Numbered from the stretch's first letter, positions 11,829 through 25,556 are shown. The stretch is 64,000 bases of DNA from Blakeslea trispora (GCA_025331445.1 JAIWNE010000027.1:62001-126000), one strand, 5' to 3'. Made by a program: numbers and translations. Notes: generated by a model from the sequence alone, not told the origin.

Positions 11829-12797
11829 TTAATTCTTGAGAAGACTATACACTTTTTCATACACAGTAAACACAATACCACCAGAGAACTATAGTAAAAC
11901 AAGATGAGTCCTGTTGGTTCTTTTTTCTTTTTCTTTTTTTTTTTTACTCAAACTTACAATCAATCGGGTCAACCGAGGTGTTGTTCCTTTCCATAATGAA
12001 AAGACACCATTTTGCTTTACCACTTGGACTAAACAGTCTATTGAGTTCTTGTACATATTGGCATCCAATCCTTGCATTCTTGTCTTGACCACATCTAAAG
12101 GCATAGTAGAATAAACAGTGACAATACCTGCCATAGCACCCGCAGCAAAGACATGTGTAGATGGCAAAGGCACTTCCTCGCCTTGACCTCGCCATGACTG
12201 AAGTGCTGACTTGAAATATGAATAAGATGTAAATCGAACAGCACTATTTGCTCCCTGACGGGCCATCACAGGGCCTACACCACGGTATATGCCTCCTAAA
12301 CCTTCTTGTGCCACAATGGCCTTTGTACCATGCACTAAACCTCTATATTTGGGTGCTGCACTGTTTCGATCATGGATCAACTTTGTCTTTATTGTCTCGG
12401 ATGGTGTGACGACCAAGGCAGCTTCTGTCATACCAGCACCTAGACCAGCCAAAACACTTCGTATACCAGAGAGCTTACCATCTTGATCGCGCAAGGCATT
12501 TGCAATTTGATCATATGTCAGAAAACGTACACCTGCCTTTGCTGCATTACCAATCGCCAAGGCAGATACACCTGTATAGATGGCACCTAAGCCGTGTGTT
12601 CTCACAGTCTTGATCAAACAATCCACAGGTCCGGCAAACTTGAGTTCACCTGGTTGAAGTTGACCGCCTGCTTGTAGCTGTAGGCGGGTTTTAACATATT
12701 CCGTTGGATAGGTAGCAATACCTTCAACTGCACCCGCAATTGTTCCGGAAACAAGTGAAATGACAGGATCCTTGGCCTTCTTTTCTGTAGTTGACAT
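11829..12797 (-). CDS. Mitochondrial tricarboxylate (citrate) carrier, SLC25 family
   Basis: Inner-membrane exchanger, most like the citrate transport protein CTP1/SLC25A1, which exports citrate for cytosolic acetyl-CoA. Two exons: 12797-11958 and 11888-11829; 299 residues, the usual carrier size. Three mitochondrial carrier repeats are visible by their signatures: YPTEYVKTRLQ (~30), TPSETIKTKLI (~130) and MPLDVVKTRMQ (~230). LWKGTTPRLTRLIFSGGIVF marks the last repeat. The second exon supplies the final helix and ends EKVYSLLKN. Reading through the intron would give a spurious Lys-rich tail, so the intron (GTAAGT...TATAG, 69 nt) is needed. Substrate assignment rests on overall family resemblance and is less certain than the carrier fold. 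Confidence 0.9.
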
Positions 12798-12993
12798 TGT
12801 CTATTGAGTATTTCGGAAAAATAAAGAAAATGATATATATTTAAAGAAAAAGGAAAATGAAAAAGAAAAAAGATGACAGATCATTTCAATTAAGATAGTG
12901 TCATCTAATCTGGCTTTCCTTTTTTAGTGTGCAACATCGGATCTTCAAAGAGTGATAAATGGGCAAGAGATCAAAGGTCATATCATACAGTGC

Positions 12994-13024
<31 letters not shown>

Positions 13025-13297
13025 AAGAAGAGCTGCTTTACTAACTCTGATGAATGATTCTTATTCCTTCCTTTCACATACAATAATTTGTCGCTTTTTT
13101 TTCTCTTTGCTGTCAATACCTAATTTCTCTGCCATACATTTCCAGAAATCCTGTACCTCAAACCTTACAAATAAAAAAAAAAAAGCACATTCTGATATCA
13201 AATCGCGTCCAAGGGGCACAATTTATCTCTCTTTTTTTTTTTCTGTCCTTTTTAATTAAGCCTTGAGAGCGTGTGTGTGTGTGTGTGCATATAACGA
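12798..13297. promoter_or_regulatory. Divergent intergenic region with poly(A) tract
   Basis: 500 bp between the start codons of the citrate carrier (minus) and the gene at 13298 (plus), so both promoters lie here. It contains an uninterrupted A28 run (12994-13021) and a (TG)n run (about 13270-13287) ending about ten bases before the plus-strand ATG. No specific factor site was recognised. Confidence 0.45.
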
Positions 13298-14847
13298 ATG
13301 AGTCAAAAAAATGTGGAAGAAACAGATGCTTCGTCCTCTGCTTCTGAACCACCTACAAACTCATTGTTTACCAACTTTGTAAACGTCATCTCTGGAGCTC
13401 GACAATCAGCAAGTCAAGAGTTTTCGCGCTTTTGGGATACACTCAATACACCCAAGACAATAAGAGACAGACCTCAGTTTAGAATGGAACCTAATCATAG
13501 CAGTCAAAGAAACTATCCACAATCTGTCCCAAAAAAGAGAAAGGCCGAAACAAACATCTATAGTAATATCATTCCTGATCGAAACAGACGTAGTTGTGTT
13601 CGAGATGTCGAAATACAGACAGATTTTCCTTCACCAGCTGATAAGCGAAAGTGGAAAAGTGATGTTGAAGGAGAAGCTCGTCCTCGAAAGACAGCCAAAT
13701 TAGAGGCAGTCCAGAACTCGCCTGCTTCCTTTGAGTCCAATAAGCGATATGAAGAACTGAAGAAAGAACAACACTATAGTCCAATAAGGACTTCCAGGAG
13801 CTCTACAGCACCATCTTCACCAACCGCTCCTATCGTCACTGGATCCAAATCAGTCAAGAGTTTAGCTTTAGAACTTGAGGAGGCACTTACACCTCGACTG
13901 CCATCTGAATCACCTAACCGACCCCTTCAATCTCCTACCAGTAAGCCTACACAGTCACCCATGAAGCCTGTTAAGGTCATGCATTCTCCTCTCAAATCGA
14001 CTGCAACAACCAATACACCTTATAATAAACATACACTAGAGAGTCCACTGTCTGCACAGAAGAGCTCTGTTTTATCACCATCATCAAAATCAATAGCAAG
14101 TAACCTTCAGGCTGATTACCAACTAGGCTCTAATCTTTCAGATGTGGTTGGTAGACCAGAAGAGGATGAAGATGTTCGTCTTAACAAATTAACAGAGTCC
14201 ATTCGACTCACAAGAACAAGAGTCTCAGAACTGATGGCATCTTCCAGCTCTCCTCCTAAACCAACACATACCCTTTCTAATAGTCATAGAGACCATGACG
14301 ATTCATTATCTATACCGTCCCTGGCATCACCTACACCATTACTATCAGCGCAATCACCCTCAGCTCTTCCTCCTCCGCCTCCTCCACCTCCACCCCCACC
14401 TCCTCAGCTCTCTCAATCACCTCAACTCACAACCAAGGTACATTCTTTGGTAGATACATCATCACCTTCACCTCCGCCACAACATCATCGATTCACCTCT
14501 ACCTCACCTTTTACCTATCTTTCATCTTCTCCTACTCAATCACGCTCAACCCATCTCAAAAACTCGACTCTGGAATCACATCCTTACTTTAAGCTGCAAT
14601 CATCTACACAAACTTCACCATCCAAACTAAAGCCTACTGATAAGCATAAAGCAAAGATGCGTGAACTCATTCACCTCATACCAAATGTTCGACTTCGAAA
14701 AACGGATACAATCATGTAAGTCTATTCTGAAATTGGCAGAGAACAAAGGGCCTAACTTTTTTTTTTTATTAAAGTGGACCTGATGGTATAGAGAGACCAA
14801 ATCCCTATTGGAATGAAATTTACAATCCAAAGAGAAGAGTGTATTGA
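13298..14847 (+). CDS. Disordered Ser/Pro-rich protein of unknown function
   Basis: I do not recognise this family. Two exons (13298-14715 and 14775-14847) give 496 residues. The protein is mostly low-complexity: Ser/Thr/Pro-rich with many SP/TP dipeptides (possible proline-directed phosphosites), a run of about 13 prolines near residue 360, and basic patches such as VPKKRKAET (~75) that resemble a nuclear localisation signal. A short helical stretch (EEDEDVRLNKLTESIRLTR, ~290) might be a coiled coil. The C-terminus looks conserved-like and more ordered: MRELIHLIPNVRLRK, then exon 2 with GPDGIERPNPYWNEIYNP. A nuclear or cell-cycle-regulated role is only a guess from the motifs. Confidence 0.75.
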
Positions 14848-15557
14848 CATGATAGTGGTAAAATAAGTAAATAAATAAAATTGCTTTGCGGACAAAAAAA
14901 AACACACCAAAATCCTAGATATGCTTATATAAAGGGAGGGTAGGGGTGGGAGTCTTTCATCTTGATTCATCCCAAAAGAAAAAAGAGAACAGTGAATATA
15001 GCTTTACGTCAGTTTTTGTAGATAGGTGTAACAATGTTAGGCTTATCAGGTTAAAAACTAGTTATTTGTTAAGGTGGGAGACTGTTTATTTATATACACA
15101 ATCAAGGCATTAGAAGCTTACGTAGAATTCAAAGGGTACACCCATTCATCACCAGTCGTTTGTAACTATTTTTTTTTTGAAAGAATTGAGTCGTGTGTAA
15201 GATTAGACCGAGAAGCGGTTTTTTTTCCCTTTGTTTTGTCTGCATGATTTAAAAAAGCAGTGTTACACCAACTTGCTTGAGACCCTCTATTCTTCCTATC
15301 GTTTTCAATTGAGAGAATTCAAATACCTTTTGCTTGATTGCTTTGAAATTCAAGCAGAGAAACGATACAAGTTGTCTTTAGAGCTTGTCCTTTAGACAAT
15401 TCCCGAGAGAGAGAGAAAAAAAAAAGAAAATAAGCAAACAACAATGTACCTGATTGAGTTTAAAAATATGTTTTTTTATGAACAAAAAGGCTACATTTAA
15501 GTCTATTTTTCTCTCTTTTTTTTTTTATTTGTTTTTCATCTTCTTTTTCTTAGTACA
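14848..15557. other. Intergenic region, no gene seen
   Basis: About 710 bp of AT-rich sequence between the disordered-protein gene and the Yak1-type kinase gene. It holds the 3' UTR of the former (AATAAATAAA near 14868) and a T/C-rich leader before the ATG at 15558. No ORF with family resemblance. Confidence 0.45.
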
Positions 15558-18469
<2,912 letters not shown>

Positions 18470-18486
18470 ATAAGTGTCATCTTTAT

Positions 18487-19254
18487 TTAACGCCAGGAAT
18501 CTAAATCTTCTGGATTAACAAACACTTTTTCACCATTCTCTCGTATCGTTTCCTTTTTTGTATCCCTTTCTAACGCTTTCCGCATATCTAAAAAAACAAG
18601 ATGTCAGTTTAGAGAAGACATATATCAAAATAAACATACCGTAAGCATCTTCATTTGTATAGCCTGCATAGTAATTGCGTACTCTTCGGTAAACCGAATA
18701 ACCAAATTTACGATACATATCAATAGCAACCGCATTGGACATTCTAACATAGAGATCAACAAACCAGCCATTGTATACCTTTTCAGACACTTGTTCCAAC
18801 AAGTTCATCATGCCCTCAGCAAGACCCAGGCGACGGTATTCGGGTGAAACAGTAATGGCAGTGACGTGACCGTGCCAATTCTTGCCTGTGCCTTCTGTCT
18901 TACCCATCACTATTTTCTCAAATAACCAGTCAACTTGCGTTCTGTATGTATTCTCCATGTATTACCATAACCCATAAGACGATCATGAGGAGAGACTTGA
19001 ACACTAAAGAGATCAGGCCATCGAGCCAGATATTGAAGATAGAATGAAATGTTGTACTAAGTTGAGATGAACGTGAATACTTGCTTCACTTAAAAAGAGT
19101 GTTTTAACTTTACTGTTTCTGTTAAGGGATCGAGATTACTAAAGAACAGTTAGTTGACTGTTTGAGAAACCTTACAAATAAGAAAAAGGGGTTTTTTTTA
19201 CATATTGTTAAACTCGAATAAATCTGTTGCTTTGAAGCGTCTTAATAAACTCAT
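18487..19254 (-). CDS. NAA20: NatB N-terminal acetyltransferase catalytic subunit (Naa20/Nat3)
   Basis: Acetylates nascent proteins beginning Met-Asp/Glu/Asn at the ribosome, together with the Naa25/Mdm20 subunit (not in the window). Five exons on the minus strand: 19254-19202, 19138-19114 (25 nt), 19056-18966, 18909-18640 and 18587-18487; 179 residues, matching the family (~178). The start MSLLRRFKATDLFEFNNINL and the GNAT acetyl-CoA loop (SPEYRRLGLAEGMM, ~80-93) are diagnostic, as are WHGHVTAITV, FVDLYVRMSNAVAIDMYRK and DMRKALERDT near the end. One short reading frame begins inside the gene, but only the spliced form restores the complete N-terminal domain. It is convergent with the Yak1-type kinase gene. 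Confidence 0.94.
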
Positions 19255-19972
19255 GGTAAAGTGTCAACTGGAAAGAAAAAAAAAGCGAAAAAAATAAGAC
19301 AATCAGCACTAAATTAAAAAAAAATGCTTTTTTTTTTTGCTACAATCTTTTATTTTATAATAAAAACAAGAGAATGTCTTGCTTCAAAAAGAGTTTGAAG
19401 CCTTGGAGAACAGGATATGATAAATGTATATTACAACTATTTTTTTTTTTTTTTACATGATTTGTACAAGCAGAAAAGTGGAAAGTTTTTACTTTTTTTT
19501 GACATTTTCGAATTATAAGTAAACCCAAAGTGGTGCTTCTTTTTTTTTTCTTCTTTTTCTGTAGCCCTTCTGCTTGAGTCAAGACAGTAGCATTTAGGTA
19601 CAAGTTGTTACTGAACAAAGAAAGTAGGCGATTTTTTTTTCGAGATTTTCCTTTTTTTTGGCTTTTCTTGTAGAGCGTACTTGGCCTTTTCTTCTGTATG
19701 ATTAAGAAAGGATTTATATAGAAAAAGGGGAAAAAAAAGAGAGAAGAAAAGTTTCCGGGGAACACCAGCTAGGAGGTAACACTCAATTGTTCCCCATATG
19801 AATGATAATAAAAGAGAGAATAATGAAAAAGAAAGAAAAAAGGAATGATGGTTTTATATGTAAAATTGGGTCTATAATTCATGCATTTGTATGTGTGTGT
19901 GTGTAAATTTCATGCAAAAAAAAAAGAAATCATCTGCCAACTATTGAACAAACAAATAACAAAGGTTTTGCA
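19255..19972. other. Intergenic A/T-rich region
   Basis: About 720 bp between Naa20 (start at 19254, minus) and ZNHIT3 (stop at 19973, minus). It consists largely of A and T homopolymers plus a (GT)n run near 19893-19904. The minus-strand ORF at 19355-19765 is a Lys/Phe-rich artefact of these tracts. It should contain the Naa20 promoter. Confidence 0.4.
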
Positions 19973-20522
19973 TTATGGCTTCTTTTGGATAGATTCAAGC
20001 TTTGGTTTAAAAGTGGTGTCTACCAACAATTTGGTGAATTCATCAAACTTGGGGAATTCTGCTCGTACTCGATCCAAGTCTCTTTCCGGTGTCTTTGATG
20101 CATCAATCTGAGTGATAATCTCTCGAAGTTGTGAATCTTTTAGGTATTCGAAAATCTCTTTAGAATAAGATAATTTAGCTAGATCTTCTTGTGTTAACCG
20201 ACTTGGGTCCTCTTCGTCAGGTGGCCCTATTGGCGTGATTTCTTTTCGGAAAGTATGCACTAGTTTAAAGAAAGTTATGAGTCAATTTTTTTTTGTTTAG
20301 GAATGACATCGGAATCAGATAATGTTTACCAGGTTTATCGTCTGTTGCATTCTGCTCACAAGGTATTTCCTTATGCTGTTTGAAACAGACTAAAGAGCAA
20401 CTAAGCTATATTAGTGAACATGGTCTCTCTCTTGTTGTGTGTTTCATAACATACTAAGGTGCTCTACACTTTGGACATTTGTATTTTGCCTCTTGCTCTT
20501 GACAGATATTGCAGACAACCAT
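19973..20522 (-). CDS. ZNHIT3: HIT-type zinc finger protein 3 homologue (ZNHIT3/Hit1)
   Basis: Assembly factor for box C/D snoRNPs that works with NUFIP1/Rsa1 (family knowledge). Three exons: 20522-20455, 20400-20330 and 20259-19973; 141 residues (human 155). The N-terminal zf-HIT domain is split across exons 1 and 2: VCNICQEQEAKYKCPKC, APYCSLVCFKQHKEIPC, with the two CxxC pairs, the YCS turn and the final H/C ligands. The C-terminal half matches the ZNHIT3 helical domain (EIFEYLKDSQLREIITQID, EFPKFDEFTKLL). The start at 20522 is the only ATG before the zinc finger. It is head-to-head with RRP15 across 468 bp. The assembly client NOP58 is encoded elsewhere in the window. Confidence 0.88.
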
Positions 20523-20990
20523 ATATATATAGAGAGAGAGTTTCTTGAAAGAAGAAAAAGAGAATACAGCAAAACTAGTTTGTCAGTGAAAACAATGGTT
20601 ATTTCCATTCGACCAACGAAAACTCCGCTTGACTTTTTTTTTTCTATTTAGCAATTATACACAGCATTAAAATTATCAGATCAACATTTCTTTTCAAAAG
20701 GAAAAAAAAAGGCAGAACGAGAGAGTGAAAAGAAAGAGAAAAAAATGACTCGAGTTTTTCCTATTGCTAATCTCATCTAGATTTCTTAGTCTTTCATCTT
20801 GGTTATACGCATTCAATAATTGAGGTTTATGCATTTTTTCTAAAAGGATTAGTAGTCACAATGTGTAATTTTTTGTTGTGCAAAATAAAGAGAGTTCAAC
20901 TTTCAAGCGAAAATAAGCAGCGATTACACTGCAACGCCTCAATTTTTGACAAGTCCTTTTTTTTTTCTTATTTTTTTCTTATTATTTAAT
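20523..20990. promoter_or_regulatory. Shared divergent promoter region of ZNHIT3 and RRP15
   Basis: 468 bp separate the two start codons, so both promoters must lie here. It includes an AT/GA run at 20521-20540, several A-rich and T-rich tracts and a TTTTTTTTTCTTA leader directly before the RRP15 ATG. I could not identify a known ribosome-biogenesis element such as a PAC or RRPE site. Confidence 0.45.
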
Positions 20991-21801
20991 ATGGCAGCTA
21001 AAAAGCAGATCAAGAAGCCATCTTCAGCCAAAGAAGAGATCGAGGTTGTTCCCAAAAAGACAGTCACTTTTACTCAAAAGGTACAAAAGAAGCGAAAAGC
21101 AGTTGCAGAGCCTACCTTAGAACATGACAGCTCTGAAGAAGAAGAAGAAGATAGTGAGGACGAGAGTATGGATGAGAATGAAGATGCCGATGTAGAAGAA
21201 AGCGAAGACGATGACGATGACATGGATCTTGACGATGAAGGTACTTGCATCTGAAAAAAAAACCAACCGAGATCAGAGCGAGCATCTAAATTCAATGGTT
21301 TTAGGAGTCAAGCAGCCCAAGAAATACAGTTCTGAAGCATTCTCGGATGCTATGACCAAGATTCTAGCCAGTTCATTAACTGGTTCCGATAAAAAGGTAA
21401 AAAAAATTAGGAATTGATTTCTAGTAGCAAATAACCTCATGTTTCATCTATAGCAACCTATTTTGGCGAGGTCCAAAGGTGTAGAACGAAAGATTGAGGA
21501 TGAAAAGTTAGATCATAAGGCACGCAAGATCCTTTCTGCTCAAAAGAAGGCATTAAAGGAAAAGGGTCGCGTTATTCCTGATTATACAACATTTGATTAT
21601 GAAAAGGGATTAAGAAAGGTGGCTACAAGAGGTGTTGTCAAGTTGTTCAATGCCATTCGTACTCAGCAAAAGGTAACTGAGGTTGCTGTCGAAAATGCTG
21701 CTAGTACCCGTAAGACACGTGTAGCAATAGAAAAGGCAAAGGATGTGTCTACCATGTCAAAGTCTAGTTTTTTGGATTTGCTAAAGACTGGACAAAAATA
21801 A
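20991..21801 (+). CDS. RRP15: Ribosomal RNA-processing protein 15 homologue (RRP15)
   Basis: Nucleolar factor for 60S subunit assembly (27S pre-rRNA processing). Three exons: 20991-21240, 21305-21396 and 21454-21801; 229 residues. Layout: a basic N-terminus, a long acidic stretch (Glu/Asp, residues ~45-84), then the Rrp15p domain (KYSSEAFSDAMTKILASSL, ILARSKGVERKIEDEKLDH, GLRKVATRGVVKLFNAIRTQQ) and a Lys-rich C-terminus ending SFLDLLKTGQK. The order acidic region then Rrp15p matches yeast and human. Start chosen at MAAKKQIKKPS, after the T-rich leader. Divergent from ZNHIT3, which also serves ribosome assembly. Confidence 0.92.
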
Positions 21802-22973
21802 GTTTCATTTTACCCCCCCCCCTTCCCATTCAACACTTTTTCTTTCTTTTACATAACATGTTCATAACATATTTTTTTTCTCTCTCAAATTTCATTCTAA
21901 ATTAACCCTAGTAAATATATCTTTATATAACACTCTCTTTTTATCTTTTTCTGGTGTGAGGACACACTATATGCTTTGCTTATTTGTTCCTATACAGTGA
22001 ATACTCTAATCATTAGACTTTAACAATAGAATTTCAAAAAAAAATACATTTATAGAGTCATTTTGCTTTTCGACACTAATTGCAGTGAAGTGGTTTGCTA
22101 CTTTTTACTTGTTCTTCTGGTCTATTCCATCAATGACTCTTTCAGTTTGGTAAGTTTAGACTCACATGCATAAATTCTGTTCATTTCCATCTTTTTTTCC
22201 ATAATCAGTTTATTCTAATGAGTCATTCTCGATTACCTGGTCGAGACTGTATTTTGTAGCACCTCTAACTTTCTTTTTTGATAAAGCGGACAGCTATGAA
22301 ATGACCAAAAGGGAAAATGGCTTTGTAGTTTAGGCACACGCATGTGTAACATTCAATTGGTGGAGAGTTGAGTGAGTCAGGATCGGTCAGTCCTGTTACA
22401 AAGGGAAAAGCTTGTTTTGCTATCTTTTTACATTTGTCTTAAGCATTTCAGATCATTTAGTATTTCCAAATATCTTTTGTAAGCAGATGGGTCTTGCTCT
22501 TTTCTTTTCTTTTTTTTTTTGCCCATTGAAAATATGTTACTTGTCGAATTACCTTATACAAAATCAGAGCAAATGCTCTTTATCTTAAGAGACAGTAAAT
22601 CAGGTACTCTTGCCATTAAATAAACATTGATCACAAGTGTTACATTCATACATATTCTAGTTGAAAATGACATCACTTCAATAGTTCTTTCAACCGAATT
22701 TTCGGCGAGTGCATATTATTTCTAGTAAAAGAAACGTTTACAGTACTTTCGGAAAGTATTCATGCACTTATAAATTTTCGTTTCGTGCACTCTCAAAAAA
22801 ATTTTGGTGCACGAATACTTTCCCAGAATAGTGTATTGTATTAAATCTCTGCCAGATATGATGAGTAATCAATTTGATAAAGTCATCGAGTTTGATTTCG
22901 TTTATAAAACAAGATTCCTTCTTCTTTCCTTGTATTTTTTTTCTAAACTTATCTCATTTTATAAATTAAACGC
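21802..22973. other. Intergenic region with one MITE-like element
   Basis: About 1.17 kb without a supported gene. The first part is the RRP15 3' UTR (C9 run at 21813, T-rich). The stretch 22739-22835 is a short inverted-repeat element. The final ~100 bases are a T-rich leader for the arrestin gene. Confidence 0.45.
22739..22835. repeat. Short inverted-repeat element (Tc1/mariner-type MITE), family B
   Basis: 97 bp with imperfect terminal inverted repeats. The left end reads TACAGTACTTTCGGAAAGTA, and the right end reverse-complemented reads TACACTATTCTGGGAAAGTA. Both continue into TTC(A/G)TGCAC. TA at both termini fits a TA target site, and the GAAAGTATTC core resembles Tc1-like termini (inference). 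There is no coding sequence and no second copy in this window. Confidence 0.55.
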
Positions 22974-24901
22974 ATGTCTTTAAAGATAAATACCAGTAAA
23001 CGAGAGGTTCTTCAAGTGATACTAGATCAACCACGAATATATCTTGAAGAATCTTTGGGCTCTGTCATGATTCGAGGTGAAGTCATTGTATGTTTCTCGA
23101 GAGACACATCAATACAAGGTCCTATTGACTTGGTCTTTGAAGGCATTCAGAGATTTCTTCCTTGGAAAGGTAGAGAGCAAATAGAGAAATACAGACACTT
23201 GTGTGTTCTAACGGCTTATGTTCCTTTTGCTATCGTGTTGTAGAGATCATGAAAGGCTCTTCTGTGGGCCCTGCTATCGAGACAAAACTTCAAGTCATTG
23301 AACTATCATTGGTACCACCTAATACAAAAGGAATCATGCCTAGTGGCGTGCAACGTTTTCCCTTTGAATTTCCTATTCCAACATCGCTACCAGCTAGTAT
23401 AGAGATTCCTGGCCGACTCAAAATATTCTATCAAATTAGTGCTACCCTTCAACGCTCTTTTTCGAATCAAGACGACTCTAGACATAAATCAATGCATTCT
23501 AATACATGGGTTGATTGGGCTCTGTCTACTTGTCTAAAGAAGAAATACCTTGCTTGCTCTCCCATTCGCATAGTGCGCGCAATGGAGTCAGTTCTTTCTG
23601 ATAGCTCATTCGCGAATCATACAAACACAAATCAGGGTTTAATAGAGAACAGGAGTGAGAGTCAAATGCAATCACCCGAGCAAAGCGACTCTACAGATCA
23701 GCTGCTTCTTCCTTGGAATCGTCGCCACTTGGATGCATACTCGGGTTCGTTTGATCAACAACATGATCAGCTGGCCTTTTCGTTTGCAGGAAGAGCTTCA
23801 ACCAATTTTCATCGTCCATTATCTGACCTTTCTGAAGTACAAGGAATACGTTACAAAATAGGCGTTGATCGTACAGCAATTGCTATTGGTACGAGTATCG
23901 GTATTGAGTTGATGATTGAGCCTACTATGGTAGATGCCTTAGTCAAGTCTGTTCTCGTCAAGATTGCTGAGTCTCGCAAATACTCTATGAAAGTTCCAAC
24001 AGGCCATACGCCAAAGGCTGTTCTTCCAGAGACCAAGACTTATTCTGAGAATCTTAAGATGGTACTGAAATGGGCTTATGGTCATCCAATGAATGAGGAA
24101 GGCATGGCCTATGAAAGCAAACTGTCCAGTTCAACCAAAAAGAGTGAAAGGTATGTATACAAACGAACTGAGAATAGCAAGAGTCTCTTTTATTTTGATC
24201 CACCTCAGCCGGGAAGCAGCAAATCTTTTCTGAAAAGAGTCTACAGCACAGACAAGAAATCAAAAAAGATCTCTGAAGATCCTCTTGATGAGTGCGCATT
24301 TAGTTCTACTGATACGTTCTCTAAATCCAATATGATAAATCTAAAGGAATTAAACCAGCCTGTGAAACTAAAAGAATACTTTGGCGGTCGATTTGTCTTG
24401 CCTGTTCCAGATTGCTCAGACATGCTCAACCCTAGCATGAACCATGAATCCATCAAGATCAGTCATTGGATGCAAATGTGTGTCACTCTAGTATGCAATG
24501 GCAAGGAATTCAACTTGGACCTAGAGGCACCAGTTCAGCTGCTTGATTGCCGCTTGGTAGCAACAGATGACGAAGGCCAGACTGTTCTCCCTCCTCCACC
24601 TAGCTATGTACCTGGTAGTAGTCGATCATATCATGAAAACAATTGGTCCGTCAGTACTTTTTGGGAGCAACGTGAGCCAATTACTGCTTTGTCTGAATGG
24701 GGGTCTTGTAGGCCATGTCCATGCGAATACAGAAGGGACAGAAAACTGACTTCTCAAAGAGGTCATGACTCTGTTGAAGTTACAAGTAGCAATCGTGAAG
24801 TTAGAGACAACAGTGACACTAGCAGCAGTAGAACATCAAACTCTTATCCTCCTTCTCTTTTGCCTGAATGGGGGCCTCCTCCGTGCTATTCTGAAAACTA
24901 G
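22974..24901 (+). CDS. Alpha-arrestin (ART-type ubiquitin ligase adaptor)
   Basis: Arrestin-domain adaptor that would recruit a Rsp5/Nedd4-type HECT ligase to membrane cargo. Two exons: 22974-23169 and 23244-24901; 617 residues. The arrestin-N domain covers roughly residues 10-170 (RIYLEESLGSVMIRGEVIV, GPIDLVFEGIQRFLPWKG, GVQRFPFEFPIPTSLPASIE, GRLKIFYQISATLQRSF). The arrestin-C domain follows after a Ser/Gln-rich linker (YKIGVDRTAIAIGTSIGIEL, CVTLVCNGKEFNLDLEAPVQLLDCR; shown as separate pieces). Two PPxY-type WW ligands lie in the tail: PPPSYVPG (~517) and a terminal PPPCYSEN. These are the expected docking sites for WW-domain ligases. The intron (GTAGAG...TTGTAG) restores frame inside the first domain. 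Confidence 0.88.
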
Positions 24902-25319
24902 CATGTTCTCCTTTTGTTTTCTTTTTTTTTTTTCAAGAAAAAGCAAGTGCATTGCAAAAAAAAAAGAAGCTCAAAGTTCGATTATTGTCTTTATTGTATT
25001 TATTCTTCTTACAGTTTTGTAAAATATATATTATTGTAACATTTGGTCCTATATTGAATCACTTTTTTTTCTTATGAGTAAAAAAATAAAGCATAGTCAG
25101 CATGCTTGTTTTCACTTTAATTGTTGTCCCGAAAGCATTACGACCTTCCTAGCCAATTTCCCCTTCTGTTGGTCTTAGCAAAGAAAAATTATGAATTAAG
25201 GAGCATCAGCATGCACTCCTTCTTTTATGATGCTTAGACTATATAAGCACCTTGAAATCATCACGTCTCATTCAATTCATTTCTCTCTCTCTCTCTTTTT
25301 TTTCTTATTAAACTATTCT
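24902..25319. other. Intergenic region with leader of the defensin-like gene
   Basis: About 420 bp of AT-rich sequence. ACTATATAAG (about 25238-25247) is a plausible TATA box roughly 75 bp upstream of the ATG at 25320, followed by a CT-rich leader. No gene seen. Confidence 0.4.
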
Positions 25320-25556
25320 ATGACTCAATCTATTACAATCTTGTTTTTAATATTGGCACTGTCCTGCTACCTTGTTCAAGGCTTTGATATCAAAAGAGAT
25401 ATCATGTTGCCTCAGAGACTAGAAAAGAGAGGCTGTGAATTTTCCTGCAGACATCAAGATAAATGTGATGATGATTGTTCTAAACAAAACACTGGAGAGC
25501 CAACACTTGGTATATGTCGACATGGCTATTGCTATTGTGGGTTTATTGCCCCTTAA
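25320..25556 (+). CDS. Secreted cysteine-rich peptide, CS-alpha-beta defensin-like
   Basis: Single-exon gene for a 78-residue precursor. Residues 1-21 form a hydrophobic signal peptide (ITILFLILALSCYLVQG). A short propeptide follows and ends in a dibasic LEKR (34-37), a typical Kex2-type cleavage site. The mature part would be about 41 residues with seven cysteines: C39-x3-C43-x5-C49-x3-C53-x12-C66-x4-C71-x-C73. The C-x3-C ... G-x-C ... C-x-C pattern (G64-I-C66, C71-Y-C73) is the CS-alpha-beta/gamma-core signature seen in arthropod and fungal defensins such as plectasin; the seventh cysteine is extra. An in-frame upstream extension (from about 25227) lacks sense and runs through the leader, so the ATG at 25320 is chosen. 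An antimicrobial or signalling role is inferred from the fold only. Confidence 0.75.
   Translation: MTQSITILFLILALSCYLVQGFDIKRDIMLPQRLEKRGCEFSCRHQDKCDDDCSKQNTGEPTLGICRHGYCYCGFIAP

Noticed and set aside
13260..13290. (TG)n runs as possible regulatory sites (also near 6848, 19893, 34284 and 43826)
   Set aside because: Simple repeats scattered in leaders and introns; no evidence for function beyond composition.
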